Position numbers and translations under genes: made by a program
Part shown: in pieces, positions 35,905 through 45,775 of the stretch
Position numbering within the stretch: position 1 is the first letter of the stretch
How the letters are laid out: each line of letters starts with the position of its first letter
Assembly (NCBI RefSeq): GCF_042684645.1
Contig: NZ_JBHULV010000008.1
Span: 248,001 to 312,000, forward strand
DNA length: 64,000 bases
Origin: Pseudopedobacter alpinus
Lineage (GTDB): Bacteria; Bacteroidota; Bacteroidia; Sphingobacteriales; Sphingobacteriaceae
Direction of reading: 5' to 3'
Notes under the pieces: model-generated
Database searches by the model: none
Seen by the model: only the letters and a program-made list of their open reading frames with translations
Told to the model about the DNA's origin: nothing

Positions 35905-37236
35905 ATGAAACTTTGGCAAAAAGAAATTTCTACAAATAAACAAGTAGATACATTCACTGTTGGGCAAGACAGAGAAATGGATTTGTTTTTAGCATCTTTT
36001 GATGTTTTAGGGTCTTTGGCTCATACGCAAATGTTAGAAAGCATAGGGTTGTTAAGTGCCCATGATTTGGCGTTAATACAAAAGGAACTAAAAAATATTT
36101 ATCATCAAATTGAGGCAGGCAATTTTAAAATTGAGGATGGGGTAGAAGATGTACACTCACAAGTAGAAATGCTTTTGACTCAAAAATTAGGTGAAGCAGG
36201 AAAAAAAATTCACAGTGGCCGGTCTCGTAACGATCAGGTTTTGGTTGATTTAAAACTGTTTTTTAGAAACCAAATTCAAGAAATTGTATATTCTGTTGAC
36301 GAGTTATTTATCATACTTACCCAGCTGGCCGAAATACATAAAAATAAATTAATGCCAGGCTATACACACTTGCAAATTGCAATGCCTTCATCATTTGGTT
36401 TATGGTTTGGTGCTTATGCCGAAAGTTTAATTGATGATTTAGAATTAATGCTTGCCGCATATAAAATTTGCAACAAAAACCCTTTAGGCTCTGCTGCCGG
36501 GTATGGTTCTTCTTTTCCTTTAAACCGTACCATGACTACAAATTTATTGGGTTTTGAAAGTTTAAATTATAATGTAGTTTATGCCCAAATGGGGCGTGGA
36601 AAAACAGAGCGTATATTGTCACAAGCCATGTCCTCAATTGCGGCTACTTTAAATAAAATGGCTATGGATGCTTGCTTGTTTATGAATCAGAATTTCGGGT
36701 TTATTTCTTTCCCTGATGAATTGACAACTGGAAGTAGTATTATGCCACACAAAAAAAATCCAGATGTTTGGGAGTTAATAAGAGGGCGCACTAATCAGCT
36801 TCAAGCTTTGCCAAACCAAATAATGCTATTAACCACTAATTTGCCGTCGGGTTATCATCGCGATATGCAATTGCAAAAAGAAACTCTTTTTCCTGCTTTT
36901 CAAAGTTTAATGGCATGTTTAGATATGTCTAAATTAATGCTCAAAAACATTAAAATTAAAGACAACATTTTAGATGATTCTAAATATCAATATCTGTTTT
37001 CTGTAGAAGAAGTTAATAATTTAGTTTTAGCAGGCACCCCTTTTAGAGAAGCCTATAAAAAAGTAGGTATGGATATAGAAGCAGGAAATTTTAGTGGAAA
37101 ATATGAAATAAATCATACCCATGAAGGAAGTATTGGCAATTTAAACTTAAATGAGGTTAAAGCGATGATGAAAAAAGTAATAGAAAATTTTGATTTTGCA
37201 ACAGTTGATACTGCGCTTAAGAATTTGATTGCATAG
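35905..37236 (+). CDS. argH: Argininosuccinate lyase ArgH
   Basis: Last step of arginine synthesis: argininosuccinate to arginine and fumarate. The fumarase/aspartase superfamily signature GSSIMPHKKNPD is present (~280-291), with VEDVHSQVEMLLT, HSGRSRNDQVLVDLKLF and PGYTHLQIAMPSSFG (the catalytic-His segment). Length 443 aa is slightly short of the E. coli enzyme but complete. Other arginine genes are absent here, so it stands alone. Confidence 0.96.
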   Translation: MKLWQKEISTNKQVDTFTVGQDREMDLFLASFDVLGSLAHTQMLESIGLLSAHDLALIQKELKNIYHQIEAGNFKIEDGVEDVHSQVEMLLTQKLGEAGKKIHSGRSRNDQVLVDLKLFFRNQIQEIVYSVDELFIILTQLAEIHKNKLMPGYTHLQIAMPSSFGLWFGAYAESLIDDLELMLAAYKICNKNPLGSAAGYGSSFPLNRTMTTNLLGFESLNYNVVYAQMGRGKTERILSQAMSSIAATLNKMAMDACLFMNQNFGFISFPDELTTGSSIMPHKKNPDVWELIRGRTNQLQALPNQIMLLTTNLPSGYHRDMQLQKETLFPAFQSLMACLDMSKLMLKNIKIKDNILDDSKYQYLFSVEEVNNLVLAGTPFREAYKKVGMDIEAGNFSGKYEINHTHEGSIGNLNLNEVKAMMKKVIENFDFATVDTALKNLIA

Positions 37237-37426
37237 TTTTATGTAAATAAAAATTGGTTTCAAAATTATCTATATATTTTAACAACAGTATTTTACATGT
37301 TTTAATCATAGGAAACAATTAGAATAAGCTCTAAGAGTATTTAGGGGCAATAATCTTTAATAATTTAGAATAATTCTAAATTGATAAAATCAGTCATGAA
37401 ATTGTCAGCCACAAGCTAATTAATTA

Positions 37427-37434
37427 TACTTTTG
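37427..37434 (+). promoter_or_regulatory. -7 box of the act/cox cluster
   Basis: TACTTTTG matches TAnnTTTG perfectly, with TTG at 37402-37404 as a possible -33 element (22-bp gap). It lies ~82 bp before the actA ATG. It is the only clear promoter found upstream of the respiratory block. Confidence 0.6.
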
Positions 37435-37516
37435 TGGTTCAAAAATGTAGCGTTATTCAATTTAACAACACATTTTATTAATCTTAACATTTTAATTTTT
37501 GTATAACAAACTCAAT

Positions 37517-38857
37517 ATGAGAAACTTCTCATCTCATTTTAGAAAATTATTAAAGCCTTTAGCTTTGGCAACTGTCATTGCAGTAAGTGCTATTAGTGTA
37601 ACTTTTGGGCAAGATGCGCCTGCAGATTCTTCCGCAACCGCTACCCCGGCTTCTACTGTTGCTGGTGATGCCGCCGCTGGTGAAGCTTTATTTAAGGCCA
37701 ATTGTACTTCGTGTCATGCTTTAAACAAAAGAGTTTTAGGTCCTGCTTTGGCTGGTGTAAATCAAAAATACACCAACGAATGGCTAAAAAAATGGATTAA
37801 AAATTCCTCTGCTTTAATTGCTAGTGGCGATAAACAAGCTGTTGCTGTTTATGAAGAATACAATAAGGCGGTAATGACATCATTTCCTCAACTTTCTGAT
37901 GGAGACATAGATAATATGTTGGCATACATACAAGTTGAAGGGGATAAAAAACCAGAAGTTGCTGCTGGAGCTGTTGCAGGTGGTGCTGCAGCTGCCGACA
38001 CAGGTATCAGTGATTTTATGCTTATCGGCTTAGTTGCTGTTGTATTAATTGCTTTCTTAGTAATTCTTGTTTTAAATAAAGTAATTGGAACTTTAGAGCG
38101 TTTATTGCTTAAAAAAGGTGATTCAATTATATTGTTAGAAGAGGAAGAAGCGGTAGAAGAAAAAACAGATAAATATGCAACAGTTAAAAAGCTGGCAAAA
38201 AACAAAAAGTTTGTAGCTTTTGTAGTTTTAGCGCTTTTAATCACTTTAAGCACATTTGGTTTTATGGACTTATGGAATACTGGTATTCAAACAGGTTACC
38301 AGCCAGTTCAGCCAATTAAATTCTCTCACCAGTTACACGCAGGTGCTAACCAAATTGAGTGCCAGTACTGTCACTCAGGTGCATGGAAATCTAAGAATGC
38401 AACAATACCATCATTAAATGTTTGTATGAACTGTCATAAATACGTACAGGCAACAGAGAACTATGGTGGTGAAATTTCTCCAGAAATTCAGAAAATATAC
38501 ACCGCTTTAGATTATAATCCAGAAACTCAAAAATATGGTCAAAATACTCGTCCAATTGAGTGGGTTAGAATTCACAACCTTCCAGATTTGGCTTATTTCA
38601 ACCACTCTCAACACGTAAAAGTTGCCGGTATAGAATGTCAAAAATGTCACGGAGAAATTCAAGAAATGGCCGAAGTTTATCAATACGCTCCATTAACAAT
38701 GAAATGGTGTATCAATTGTCATAAAGAAACTGAAGTTAATTCTAAAGGAAATGCTTATTATGATAAAGTAATAGCCGCTCATGAGCAAATCAAAAATGGA
38801 GAAAAAGTGACAGCCGCTGTGTTGGGTGGATTAGAGTGTGGTAAATGTCATTATTAA
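37517..38857 (+). CDS. actA: Alternative complex III subunit ActA: multiheme cytochrome c with fused monoheme domain
   Basis: Electron-exit subunit of the quinol:cytochrome c oxidoreductase ACIII, periplasmic side. Six CxxCH motifs are visible: CTSCH (Cys63) in an N-terminal class-I cytochrome domain after the signal peptide, then CQYCH, CMNCH, CQKCH, CINCH and CGKCH in the C-terminal pentaheme domain. Two membrane helices separate the parts (~170-190 and ~235-255). I chose ATG 37517 (MRNFSSHFRKLLK); the TTG at 37499 adds six untypical residues. It is first in actABCDEF. The extra monoheme domain is discussed as a finding. Confidence 0.93.
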   Translation: MRNFSSHFRKLLKPLALATVIAVSAISVTFGQDAPADSSATATPASTVAGDAAAGEALFKANCTSCHALNKRVLGPALAGVNQKYTNEWLKKWIKNSSALIASGDKQAVAVYEEYNKAVMTSFPQLSDGDIDNMLAYIQVEGDKKPEVAAGAVAGGAAAADTGISDFMLIGLVAVVLIAFLVILVLNKVIGTLERLLLKKGDSIILLEEEEAVEEKTDKYATVKKLAKNKKFVAFVVLALLITLSTFGFMDLWNTGIQTGYQPVQPIKFSHQLHAGANQIECQYCHSGAWKSKNATIPSLNVCMNCHKYVQATENYGGEISPEIQKIYTALDYNPETQKYGQNTRPIEWVRIHNLPDLAYFNHSQHVKVAGIECQKCHGEIQEMAEVYQYAPLTMKWCINCHKETEVNSKGNAYYDKVIAAHEQIKNGEKVTAAVLGGLECGKCHY

Positions 38858-38895
38858 TAATTAGCAATAAACAATTACAGTCTTATATAGCTTAA

Positions 38896-41800
38896 ATGGA
38901 AAGCACAAAGAAATATTGGAAAGGTTTAGAAGAGGTAAAAAACACTTCTGAATTCGTTGAGAAAAACAAAAACGAGTTTGCTGAGCCAATTCCTGTAGAA
39001 GAACTATTAGAAGGTACTGGACTAAATTCTGTTACTCCCCGCAGAGACTTTTTAAAAGCCATGGGCTTTGGATTAGGAGCGGTAAGTTTAGCAGCTTGTA
39101 ATGTAGCGCCAGTTCAAAAATCTATTCCTTATTTAATTAAGCCAGAAGAGGTAACTCCAGGTATTCCAAATTATTACACTTCTAGTTATAAAGGAGGAAG
39201 TATTTTGGTTAAAACCAGAGAAGGACGTCCAATTAAAATTGAAGGAAATCCTGCTTGTTTAATAAATAAAGGTGGATTAAATGCGCAAGCTCAAGCAGCA
39301 GTCTTAGATTTATATGATGTTTCAAAACTTAAAGGACCTTTGTTTAAAGGTGCAGAGTATTCTTGGGATGACATAGATAATCACGTTAAACAAGAATTAG
39401 CAAAAGTACAAGCATCTGGTAAAACTATTGCTTTAGTAACATCAACAATCAATAGTCCTTCAACAAAGGCTGTTATTGCTGATTTTTCTGCTCAATATAC
39501 TACTACAAAACAAGTAACAGTTGATGCAGTATCATATTCTGGTATAATTAAAGCAAACGAAGCAAGTTTTGGTAAAGCAGTTTTGCCTCAATACCGTTTT
39601 GATAAAGCAAATGTAATTGTAAGTTTTGCAGCAGATTTCTTAGGTTCATGGATATCTCCGGTACAATTTACAAAGCAATATGTAAGCAACCGTAACATGG
39701 CATCTCTTGATCAAAAGAAAATGTCAAGACATATTCAATTTGAAAGCGGATTGAGTATGACGGGTACTAACGCCGATTCTAGAATTGCGATTAAACTTTC
39801 TGAAGAAGGTGCCGCAATTTTAAGTTTGTACGCAGCTTTAACAGGTGCGGCAGTTAATGGTGCTTCTTTAAGTAATAACAAGCCAGCAGATGCTGCAATA
39901 AAATTAGCTGCAAAAGAATTATTAGCTGCTAAAGGTGCTGCCTTAGTTGTTTCTGGCTCTAATAATGTTGCAATTCAAAATGTAGTAAATGCAATTAATA
40001 GTTTCTTAGGTAGCTATGGAACTACAATTGATTTAGATAATCCATCTTACCAGTTTGCTGGTAAAGACGAAGATTTCTCAATGTTATTGGCAGATATGAA
40101 TGCTAATAGAGTTGGTGCAGTTATCTTTTTAGGTGCAAACCCTGCTTACAGTCATCCCTTAACTAAAGAATTTACCGAAGCCATTAAAAAAGTTTCATTA
40201 ACTATTTCTTTTGCGGACAGGGTAGATGAAACAGGTTCATTATGTCAAGTAATAGCACCTAATCATAGTTTCTTAGAATCTTGGGGAGATGAAAACGCAG
40301 TTGAAGGTCATTACACTATAGTTCAACCAACCATCAATCCAATTTATAATACTCGCCAAGCAGAGGTTAGTTTATTAGTTTGGGCTAATAATCCAACTCA
40401 AGATTATTATACTTACGTGAAAGCAAACTGGGAAAAATCAGTCTTAGCTTTAGCAGGTAAAAAATGGAATGATATTTTACAAAGCGGTTTTGTTTCTCTA
40501 GCTCCTAAAGTGGGGGGGGCTTACACCTCTTCTGCAGCTATTGATGCAGATGCAATATTGAAATTAGGAAAGTCTTTAGATAAAGATATACAATTACATG
40601 TTTACCAGTCTGTAGCTATAGGCTCAGGTGAGCAAGCGAATAATCCATTATTACAAGAAACTCCAGATCCAGTATCAAAAGTTACTTGGGATAATTATGC
40701 TGCCCTAAATCCTAAATATGCAGAATCATTAGGTATCAATCAATTTGATATTGTAACTATAAAATCTGATAAACACAGTATTGATTTACCAGTTTTACAC
40801 CAACCAGGTCAAGCACACGGAACTGTTTCTGTAGCTGTTGGTTACGGAAGAACTAAAGCAGGTAAAGTTGCCGATGGTGTTGGACAAAATGCTTATCCTT
40901 TCATCACTTACAACAATGGTGTTGCTAATTATGCAAACACAGTTACAATTACAAAAACTGGTGGTTTTGAGGAGTTAGCTCAAACACAAACTCACCATTC
41001 TTTTGAAGGTAGAAATATTATCCGCGAAGCTAGTTTTGCTGATTATAAAAAAGACCCTACTCATGGCAGTGGAAACCACGGTGCAAAACATGAGAAGTAT
41101 GATCTTTGGAGTAAATACGATCAACCAGGCCATAATTGGGTAATGGCAATTGATTTGAATGCTTGTACTGGTTGTGGTGCTTGTATTGTTGCTTGTAACG
41201 CAGAAAACAATGTTCCTGTTGTCGGTAAAGATGAAGTTCGTAGAAGAAGAGAAATGCACTGGATGCGTATCGATAGATACTACACTTTTAACGAAGAAGG
41301 AAAGCAAATTACTGAGGAAAAAGAGATAGACCATATTGAAGGTCGTATGGAAAACATTTCTGTTGTACATCAACCAATGATGTGTCAGCATTGTGAACAT
41401 GCTCCTTGCGAAACTGTTTGCCCAGTTTTGGCAACAGTACACTCTACAGAAGGTTTAAACCACATGGCTTACAACCGTTGTGTAGGTACAAGATATTGTG
41501 CTAACAACTGTCCTTACAAAGTGCGTCGTTTTAACTGGTTTAACTACTGGAATGATTCACGTTTTGATAACTATCTAAATAATGAGTTTACACAATTAGT
41601 TTTAAATCCAGATGTTACTACACGTTCTCGTGGTGTAATGGAAAAATGCTCTATGTGTATCCAACGAATTCAAGCTAGTAAATTAGAAGCTAAAATTGAA
41701 AAAAGAGCAATGGTTGATGGAGACGTTAAGGTTGCATGTCAGCAAACTTGTCCTGCTAATGCGATTGTATTTGGAGACGCAAATGATCCAAATTCTGAAG

Positions 41801-41913
41801 TTTCTAAGGCACTTAAAAACGAAAGAACTTACTACGTACTAGAAGAATTAAACGTACAACCTGGAGTAGGTTACATGACAAAAATTACTAACACAGGATT
41901 ACAAGAAGCTTAA
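38896..41913 (+). CDS. actB: ACIII subunit ActB: iron-sulfur/molybdopterin-like subunit
   Basis: 1005-residue fusion of a molybdopterin-oxidoreductase-like domain (no cofactor expected in ACIII) with a ferredoxin-like domain. A twin-arginine-like signal is internal (RRDFLKAMGFGLGAVSLAAC, ~50-69), the TAT-variant form typical of this family. The Fe-S domain begins at CTGCGACIVAC (~residue 757), followed by CQHCEHAPCETVCPV, CVGTRYCANNCPYKVRRFNW and CSMCIQRI...CQQTCP, enough for four clusters. A G8 run (40512-40519) lies within the gene without breaking the frame. Starts 38 bp after actA. Confidence 0.95.
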   Translation: MESTKKYWKGLEEVKNTSEFVEKNKNEFAEPIPVEELLEGTGLNSVTPRRDFLKAMGFGLGAVSLAACNVAPVQKSIPYLIKPEEVTPGIPNYYTSSYKGGSILVKTREGRPIKIEGNPACLINKGGLNAQAQAAVLDLYDVSKLKGPLFKGAEYSWDDIDNHVKQELAKVQASGKTIALVTSTINSPSTKAVIADFSAQYTTTKQVTVDAVSYSGIIKANEASFGKAVLPQYRFDKANVIVSFAADFLGSWISPVQFTKQYVSNRNMASLDQKKMSRHIQFESGLSMTGTNADSRIAIKLSEEGAAILSLYAALTGAAVNGASLSNNKPADAAIKLAAKELLAAKGAALVVSGSNNVAIQNVVNAINSFLGSYGTTIDLDNPSYQFAGKDEDFSMLLADMNANRVGAVIFLGANPAYSHPLTKEFTEAIKKVSLTISFADRVDETGSLCQVIAPNHSFLESWGDENAVEGHYTIVQPTINPIYNTRQAEVSLLVWANNPTQDYYTYVKANWEKSVLALAGKKWNDILQSGFVSLAPKVGGAYTSSAAIDADAILKLGKSLDKDIQLHVYQSVAIGSGEQANNPLLQETPDPVSKVTWDNYAALNPKYAESLGINQFDIVTIKSDKHSIDLPVLHQPGQAHGTVSVAVGYGRTKAGKVADGVGQNAYPFITYNNGVANYANTVTITKTGGFEELAQTQTHHSFEGRNIIREASFADYKKDPTHGSGNHGAKHEKYDLWSKYDQPGHNWVMAIDLNACTGCGACIVACNAENNVPVVGKDEVRRRREMHWMRIDRYYTFNEEGKQITEEKEIDHIEGRMENISVVHQPMMCQHCEHAPCETVCPVLATVHSTEGLNHMAYNRCVGTRYCANNCPYKVRRFNWFNYWNDSRFDNYLNNEFTQLVLNPDVTTRSRGVMEKCSMCIQRIQASKLEAKIEKRAMVDGDVKVACQQTCPANAIVFGDANDPNSEVSKALKNERTYYVLEELNVQPGVGYMTKITNTGLQEA

Positions 41914-41935
41914 TATTTAAAAATATATATTAGAT

Positions 41936-43408
41936 ATGTCATCACATAACGAATCAATATTAAGAGAACCTCTAATAACCGGTAAGAATATTACCTATGC
42001 AAGAATTACCGAAGAGGTATTATGGCCGGTTGAAAACAAGCCCAACAAAGCTTGGTGGATAGGTTTTATAGTTGCATTAGCAGGAGCATTATTATGGTTA
42101 GTGGCCGTAAGTTATACATTCTGGAATGGAATTGGAACTTGGGGATTAAACAAGACCGTTGGTTGGGCTTGGGATATCACTGGTTTCGTATGGTGGGTGG
42201 GTATTGGTCACGCGGGTACTTTAATTTCTGCGGTATTATTACTTTTCCGTCAAAACTGGCGTAACTCTATTAACCGTTCTGCAGAGGCGATGACTATTTT
42301 CGCCGTTATTTGTGCTGCTACTTACGTAGTTTCTCACATGGGGCGTCCTTGGTTAGCATATTGGCCATTACCACTTCCAAATCAGTTTGGATCGCTTTGG
42401 GTTAACTTTAACTCTCCATTGGTATGGGATGTTTTTGCAATCTCAACTTACTTCTCTGTATCGTTAGTTTTTTGGTATGTGGGTTTATTACCAGATATCG
42501 CTACAATTAGAGATAGAGCAACAGGTTTAAGAAGAAGAATTTATTCTACTTTGTCTTTCGGTTGGAATGGTTCTGTAAAAACATGGCAAAGATTTGAGAT
42601 TGTATCTCTTGTTTTAGCAGGTGTTTCAACGCCATTAGTACTTTCTGTACACACCATTGTATCTATGGATTTTGCAACTTCTGTAATTCCAGGATGGCAC
42701 ACTACAATTTTTCCTCCTTATTTCGTAGCGGGTGCAATTTTCTCTGGTTTTGCAATGGTACAAACCTTATTATTGATAACAAGAAAAGTTTTAGGTTTAG
42801 AAAACTACATTACCATGTTCCATATAGAATCAATGAATAAAATCATTGTATTAACTGGATCTATTGTGGGCGTAGCTTACTTAACAGAATTATTTATTGC
42901 TTGGTACTCTGGTGCAGAATATGAGCAATATGCTTTCTTAAACAGAGTTTCTGGTCCTTACGCTTGGGCTTATTGGATAATGATGACGTGTAACGTTATT
43001 ACGCCTCAACTATTCTGGTTTAAAAAAATCAGAACAAGCATTGCAATTTCTTGGATACTATCAATCATTGTGAATATCGGGATGTGGTTTGAGCGTTTTG
43101 TAATTATAGTAACCTCTCTACATCGCGATTATCTACCATCAAGTTGGGCAATGTTTTATCCTACATGGGTTGATATAGCAATTTTCATAGGCTCTATTGG
43201 TGTATTCTTTACATTATTTTTATTATTTATTAGGGTATTACCTTCTGTGGCAATGGCAGAGGTTAGATTATTAGTGAAATCTGCTTCAGAACAAGCGAAG
43301 AAAAAATTAATGGATGAGGGTAAAATTAAACCAGAAGAGGCAGCGTATTACATTGAGTCTTTAGAGAAGTACGATAGTGTTGAACAAGCAGATTACGTAA
43401 AAAATTAA
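41936..43408 (+). CDS. actC: ACIII subunit ActC (NrfD/PsrC-type quinol-site membrane subunit)
   Basis: 490-residue integral-membrane protein with about ten helices of the NrfD family, expected to hold a quinol-oxidation site and to carry electrons to the ActB clusters. Typical segments are WWIGFIVALAGALLWLVAVSYTFWNG, GFVWWVGIGHAGTLISAVLLLFRQNWRNS and HTIVSMDFATSVIPGWHTTIFPPYFVAGAIFSG. It follows actB by 22 bp. ActF is its structural relative. Confidence 0.95.
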   Translation: MSSHNESILREPLITGKNITYARITEEVLWPVENKPNKAWWIGFIVALAGALLWLVAVSYTFWNGIGTWGLNKTVGWAWDITGFVWWVGIGHAGTLISAVLLLFRQNWRNSINRSAEAMTIFAVICAATYVVSHMGRPWLAYWPLPLPNQFGSLWVNFNSPLVWDVFAISTYFSVSLVFWYVGLLPDIATIRDRATGLRRRIYSTLSFGWNGSVKTWQRFEIVSLVLAGVSTPLVLSVHTIVSMDFATSVIPGWHTTIFPPYFVAGAIFSGFAMVQTLLLITRKVLGLENYITMFHIESMNKIIVLTGSIVGVAYLTELFIAWYSGAEYEQYAFLNRVSGPYAWAYWIMMTCNVITPQLFWFKKIRTSIAISWILSIIVNIGMWFERFVIIVTSLHRDYLPSSWAMFYPTWVDIAIFIGSIGVFFTLFLLFIRVLPSVAMAEVRLLVKSASEQAKKKLMDEGKIKPEEAAYYIESLEKYDSVEQADYVKN

Positions 43409-43410
43409 CA

Positions 43411-43944
43411 ATGAGCAATATCAAATATATTTTAGGCCTATTTGAAGATCCTGATGATATGATGCATGGGATTGATAAGCTACAAGAGAATAAAATCAGT
43501 ATTTACGATGTTTATACTCCTATGCCTATCCACGGAATAGAAAATAAATTAGGTGTTAAAAGAAGTAGATTACCAATTGTAGCTTTCATTTGTGGCTCAA
43601 TAGGTGGCTTAACTGCATTTAGCATGATTTATTATATGATGGTTACTGACTGGCCAATGAATATTGGTGGTAAACCAAATTTTGCTTTACCGGATTATAT
43701 TCCAATTACTTTTGAGTGGACAGTACTTTTTTGTGCATTTGGAATGGTTGCAGCTTTCTTTTTTAGAAATCATTTATTTCCAGGAAGAGCACCAAGAGTA
43801 ATGGAGTTTAGAGCAACTGCTGATAGATTTGTTATTGCAATAGACGCTAAAGCGGGAGACAATGCAAAAATTGATAGTTTATTAAAAGAAGCTGGCGCAA
43901 TAGAAGTTAAGCACAACGATAGAAAATATCTTAGTTATGAATAA
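43411..43944 (+). CDS. actD: ACIII subunit ActD (DUF3341)
   Basis: 177-residue membrane subunit of ACIII. A soluble N-terminal domain (LGLFEDPDDMMHGIDKL, YDVYTPMPIHGIE) is followed by two membrane helices and a short C-terminal part, the DUF3341 layout. It starts 2 bp after actC and overlaps actE by 8 bp, so it is tightly coupled. No cofactor is expected. Confidence 0.93.
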   Translation: MSNIKYILGLFEDPDDMMHGIDKLQENKISIYDVYTPMPIHGIENKLGVKRSRLPIVAFICGSIGGLTAFSMIYYMMVTDWPMNIGGKPNFALPDYIPITFEWTVLFCAFGMVAAFFFRNHLFPGRAPRVMEFRATADRFVIAIDAKAGDNAKIDSLLKEAGAIEVKHNDRKYLSYE

Positions 43945-44518
43945 GAAATATATTTTTGGATTAGCATTTTTAGCAATATCAATTACTGCTATATTAAGCT
44001 CATGCCATGATAAAAGAAGTAGAGGTTTAGAGTTTTCTCCAAATATGTATTATCCTTTGGCGTACAACCCTGATCAAAAGAATAAGAACTTTGCTGATGG
44101 TATAACGGCACAAGTTCCGCCAGTAGGTACAACACCTGTAGGATATACAAGATTTGATGATTTTCCTAACACTCCAGAGGGTTATGCAGCTTCAGATGCA
44201 ATGGTAAATCCTTTAACAGTTAACAAACAAAATTTAGCTGAAGGACAACAGCTTTATATTGCAATGTGTGGTCCTTGTCATGGTAAATTAGGTATGGGAA
44301 ATGGTCATATTGTAGAGATAGGTAAATATCCTGCTCCTCCGTCATACTCTACTGGTGTATCATCTAGAGGAGGCGCTATGAAAGATTTATCTGATGGTAA
44401 AATTAACCATACCATTCAATATGGTTTAAATTTAATGGGTTCATACGCCTCTCAACTTTCGCCAGAAGAAAGATGGCAGGTTGTAATGTATGTTCGCGAA
44501 TTACAAAAAGCACAATAA
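43937..44518 (+). CDS. actE: ACIII subunit ActE: monoheme cytochrome c lipoprotein
   Basis: 193 aa with a lipobox (ISITAILSSCHDKRS, Cys ~22) anchoring it at the periplasmic face, and one heme-binding motif CGPCHG (~110) with a distal Met candidate (LMGSYASQLSPEERWQVVMYVREL). Class I cytochrome c, electron exit of ACIII. Overlaps actD by 8 bp and precedes actF by 16 bp. Confidence 0.94.
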   Translation: MNKKYIFGLAFLAISITAILSSCHDKRSRGLEFSPNMYYPLAYNPDQKNKNFADGITAQVPPVGTTPVGYTRFDDFPNTPEGYAASDAMVNPLTVNKQNLAEGQQLYIAMCGPCHGKLGMGNGHIVEIGKYPAPPSYSTGVSSRGGAMKDLSDGKINHTIQYGLNLMGSYASQLSPEERWQVVMYVRELQKAQ

Positions 44519-44534
44519 TTGATTATATAAAAAT

Positions 44535-45752
44535 ATGGGAGCTCATCAATCATATAATTTTTCAGAGCAGTTTACTTTTAGTGGTAAAGCTAAAACACTA
44601 AGCATTGTAGCTATAGTGCTTGGAATTGCTGCAATTGCTTTCGGTTTTCTTACAGGACACGCCGAACGTACATTCCTTAACTTATTATTAATGAGTTATT
44701 ATTTTACTTGTATCTGCGCAGCGGGTCTTTTCTTTTGCGCCGTTCAGTTTGTTGCTCAAGCTGGTTGGTCTGCTGGTTTATTAAGAGTACCACAAGCATT
44801 TGCAAGAGTACTACCATTTGCTAGTTTAATTTTAATTATCGTAGTTAGTTTAGGTTTGTTTTCTCACAACTTGTATCACCACTGGGCTGGAGAAGGTTTA
44901 ACTGATCCAACTAGTGAAAATTATGATTACCTAATTGCTGGAAAAGCAGCATACTTAAATGTTCCTTTTTTCATCACTAGATTGGTTATATTTTTAGGTA
45001 CTTATAGCATTTTCGCTATCATTATTACTAAACTATCAACCAATGAAGATTTAGCAGGTGGTTTAGAGAGTTACAAAAAGAGTATAAAATATTCAACAAT
45101 ATTTTTAGTAATATTTGGTTTTACTACCCCAATATGGGCTTTTGACACCATCATGTCTTTAGAGGCACATTGGTTTTCTACCATGTTTGGTTGGTATAAC
45201 TTTGCAGCAATGTGGGTTTCTGGTGTAGCAGCAATCGTTATCACGGTTATCTTGTTAAAAAGGTCTGGTTATATGGGTTGGATTAATGAAAACCATATTC
45301 ATGATTTAGGGAAATTTGTTTTTGCATTCTCTATTTTTTGGACTTATGTATGGTTTTCTCAATTTTTATTAATTTACTATGCAAACATTCCTGAAGAAAC
45401 TGTGTATTTCTATAAGAGATGGGAGCCACACTTCTTGCCTTGGTTTTGGTTAAATTTGGCAATAAACTTTTTGTCTCCATTATTAATATTAATGTCAAGA
45501 GATGCTAAACGAAAAACTAATGTAATGTTAGGGGTTTGTATATTATTAATTTGCGGTCACTGGTTAGATTATTACATGATGATTATGCCAGGTACTATTG
45601 GTGAGGAGTCTGGTTTTGGTGTAATTGAGTTAGGTGTTGCAATCGGTTTTATTGGGTTATTTGCTTTTTCAATGTTAACCTCCTTAAGCAAAGCTCCATT
45701 GGCACCAAAAAATCACCCTTTCATGGATGAAAGTTTACATCACCAAATTTAA
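44535..45752 (+). CDS. actF: ACIII subunit ActF (quinol:cytochrome c oxidoreductase membrane subunit)
   Basis: 405-residue membrane protein with about ten helices, related to ActC/NrfD but shorter, completing the ACIII core. Recognisable stretches are FSHNLYHHWAGEGLTDP, FDTIMSLEAHWFSTMFGWYNFA, FWTYVWFSQFLLIYYANIPEETVYF and CGHWLDYYMMIMPG. Located between actE and coxB (23 bp before coxB), linking ACIII and the oxidase into one transcription unit. Confidence 0.94.
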   Translation: MGAHQSYNFSEQFTFSGKAKTLSIVAIVLGIAAIAFGFLTGHAERTFLNLLLMSYYFTCICAAGLFFCAVQFVAQAGWSAGLLRVPQAFARVLPFASLILIIVVSLGLFSHNLYHHWAGEGLTDPTSENYDYLIAGKAAYLNVPFFITRLVIFLGTYSIFAIIITKLSTNEDLAGGLESYKKSIKYSTIFLVIFGFTTPIWAFDTIMSLEAHWFSTMFGWYNFAAMWVSGVAAIVITVILLKRSGYMGWINENHIHDLGKFVFAFSIFWTYVWFSQFLLIYYANIPEETVYFYKRWEPHFLPWFWLNLAINFLSPLLILMSRDAKRKTNVMLGVCILLICGHWLDYYMMIMPGTIGEESGFGVIELGVAIGFIGLFAFSMLTSLSKAPLAPKNHPFMDESLHHQI

Positions 45753-45775
45753 TTTTGTAAGTTCAATAGATAAAA

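Noticed and set aside
40975..41442. 155-codon minus-strand ORF opposite actB
   Set aside because: Shadow of the Fe-S cluster region of actB; Cys/His/Thr-rich low-quality sequence.
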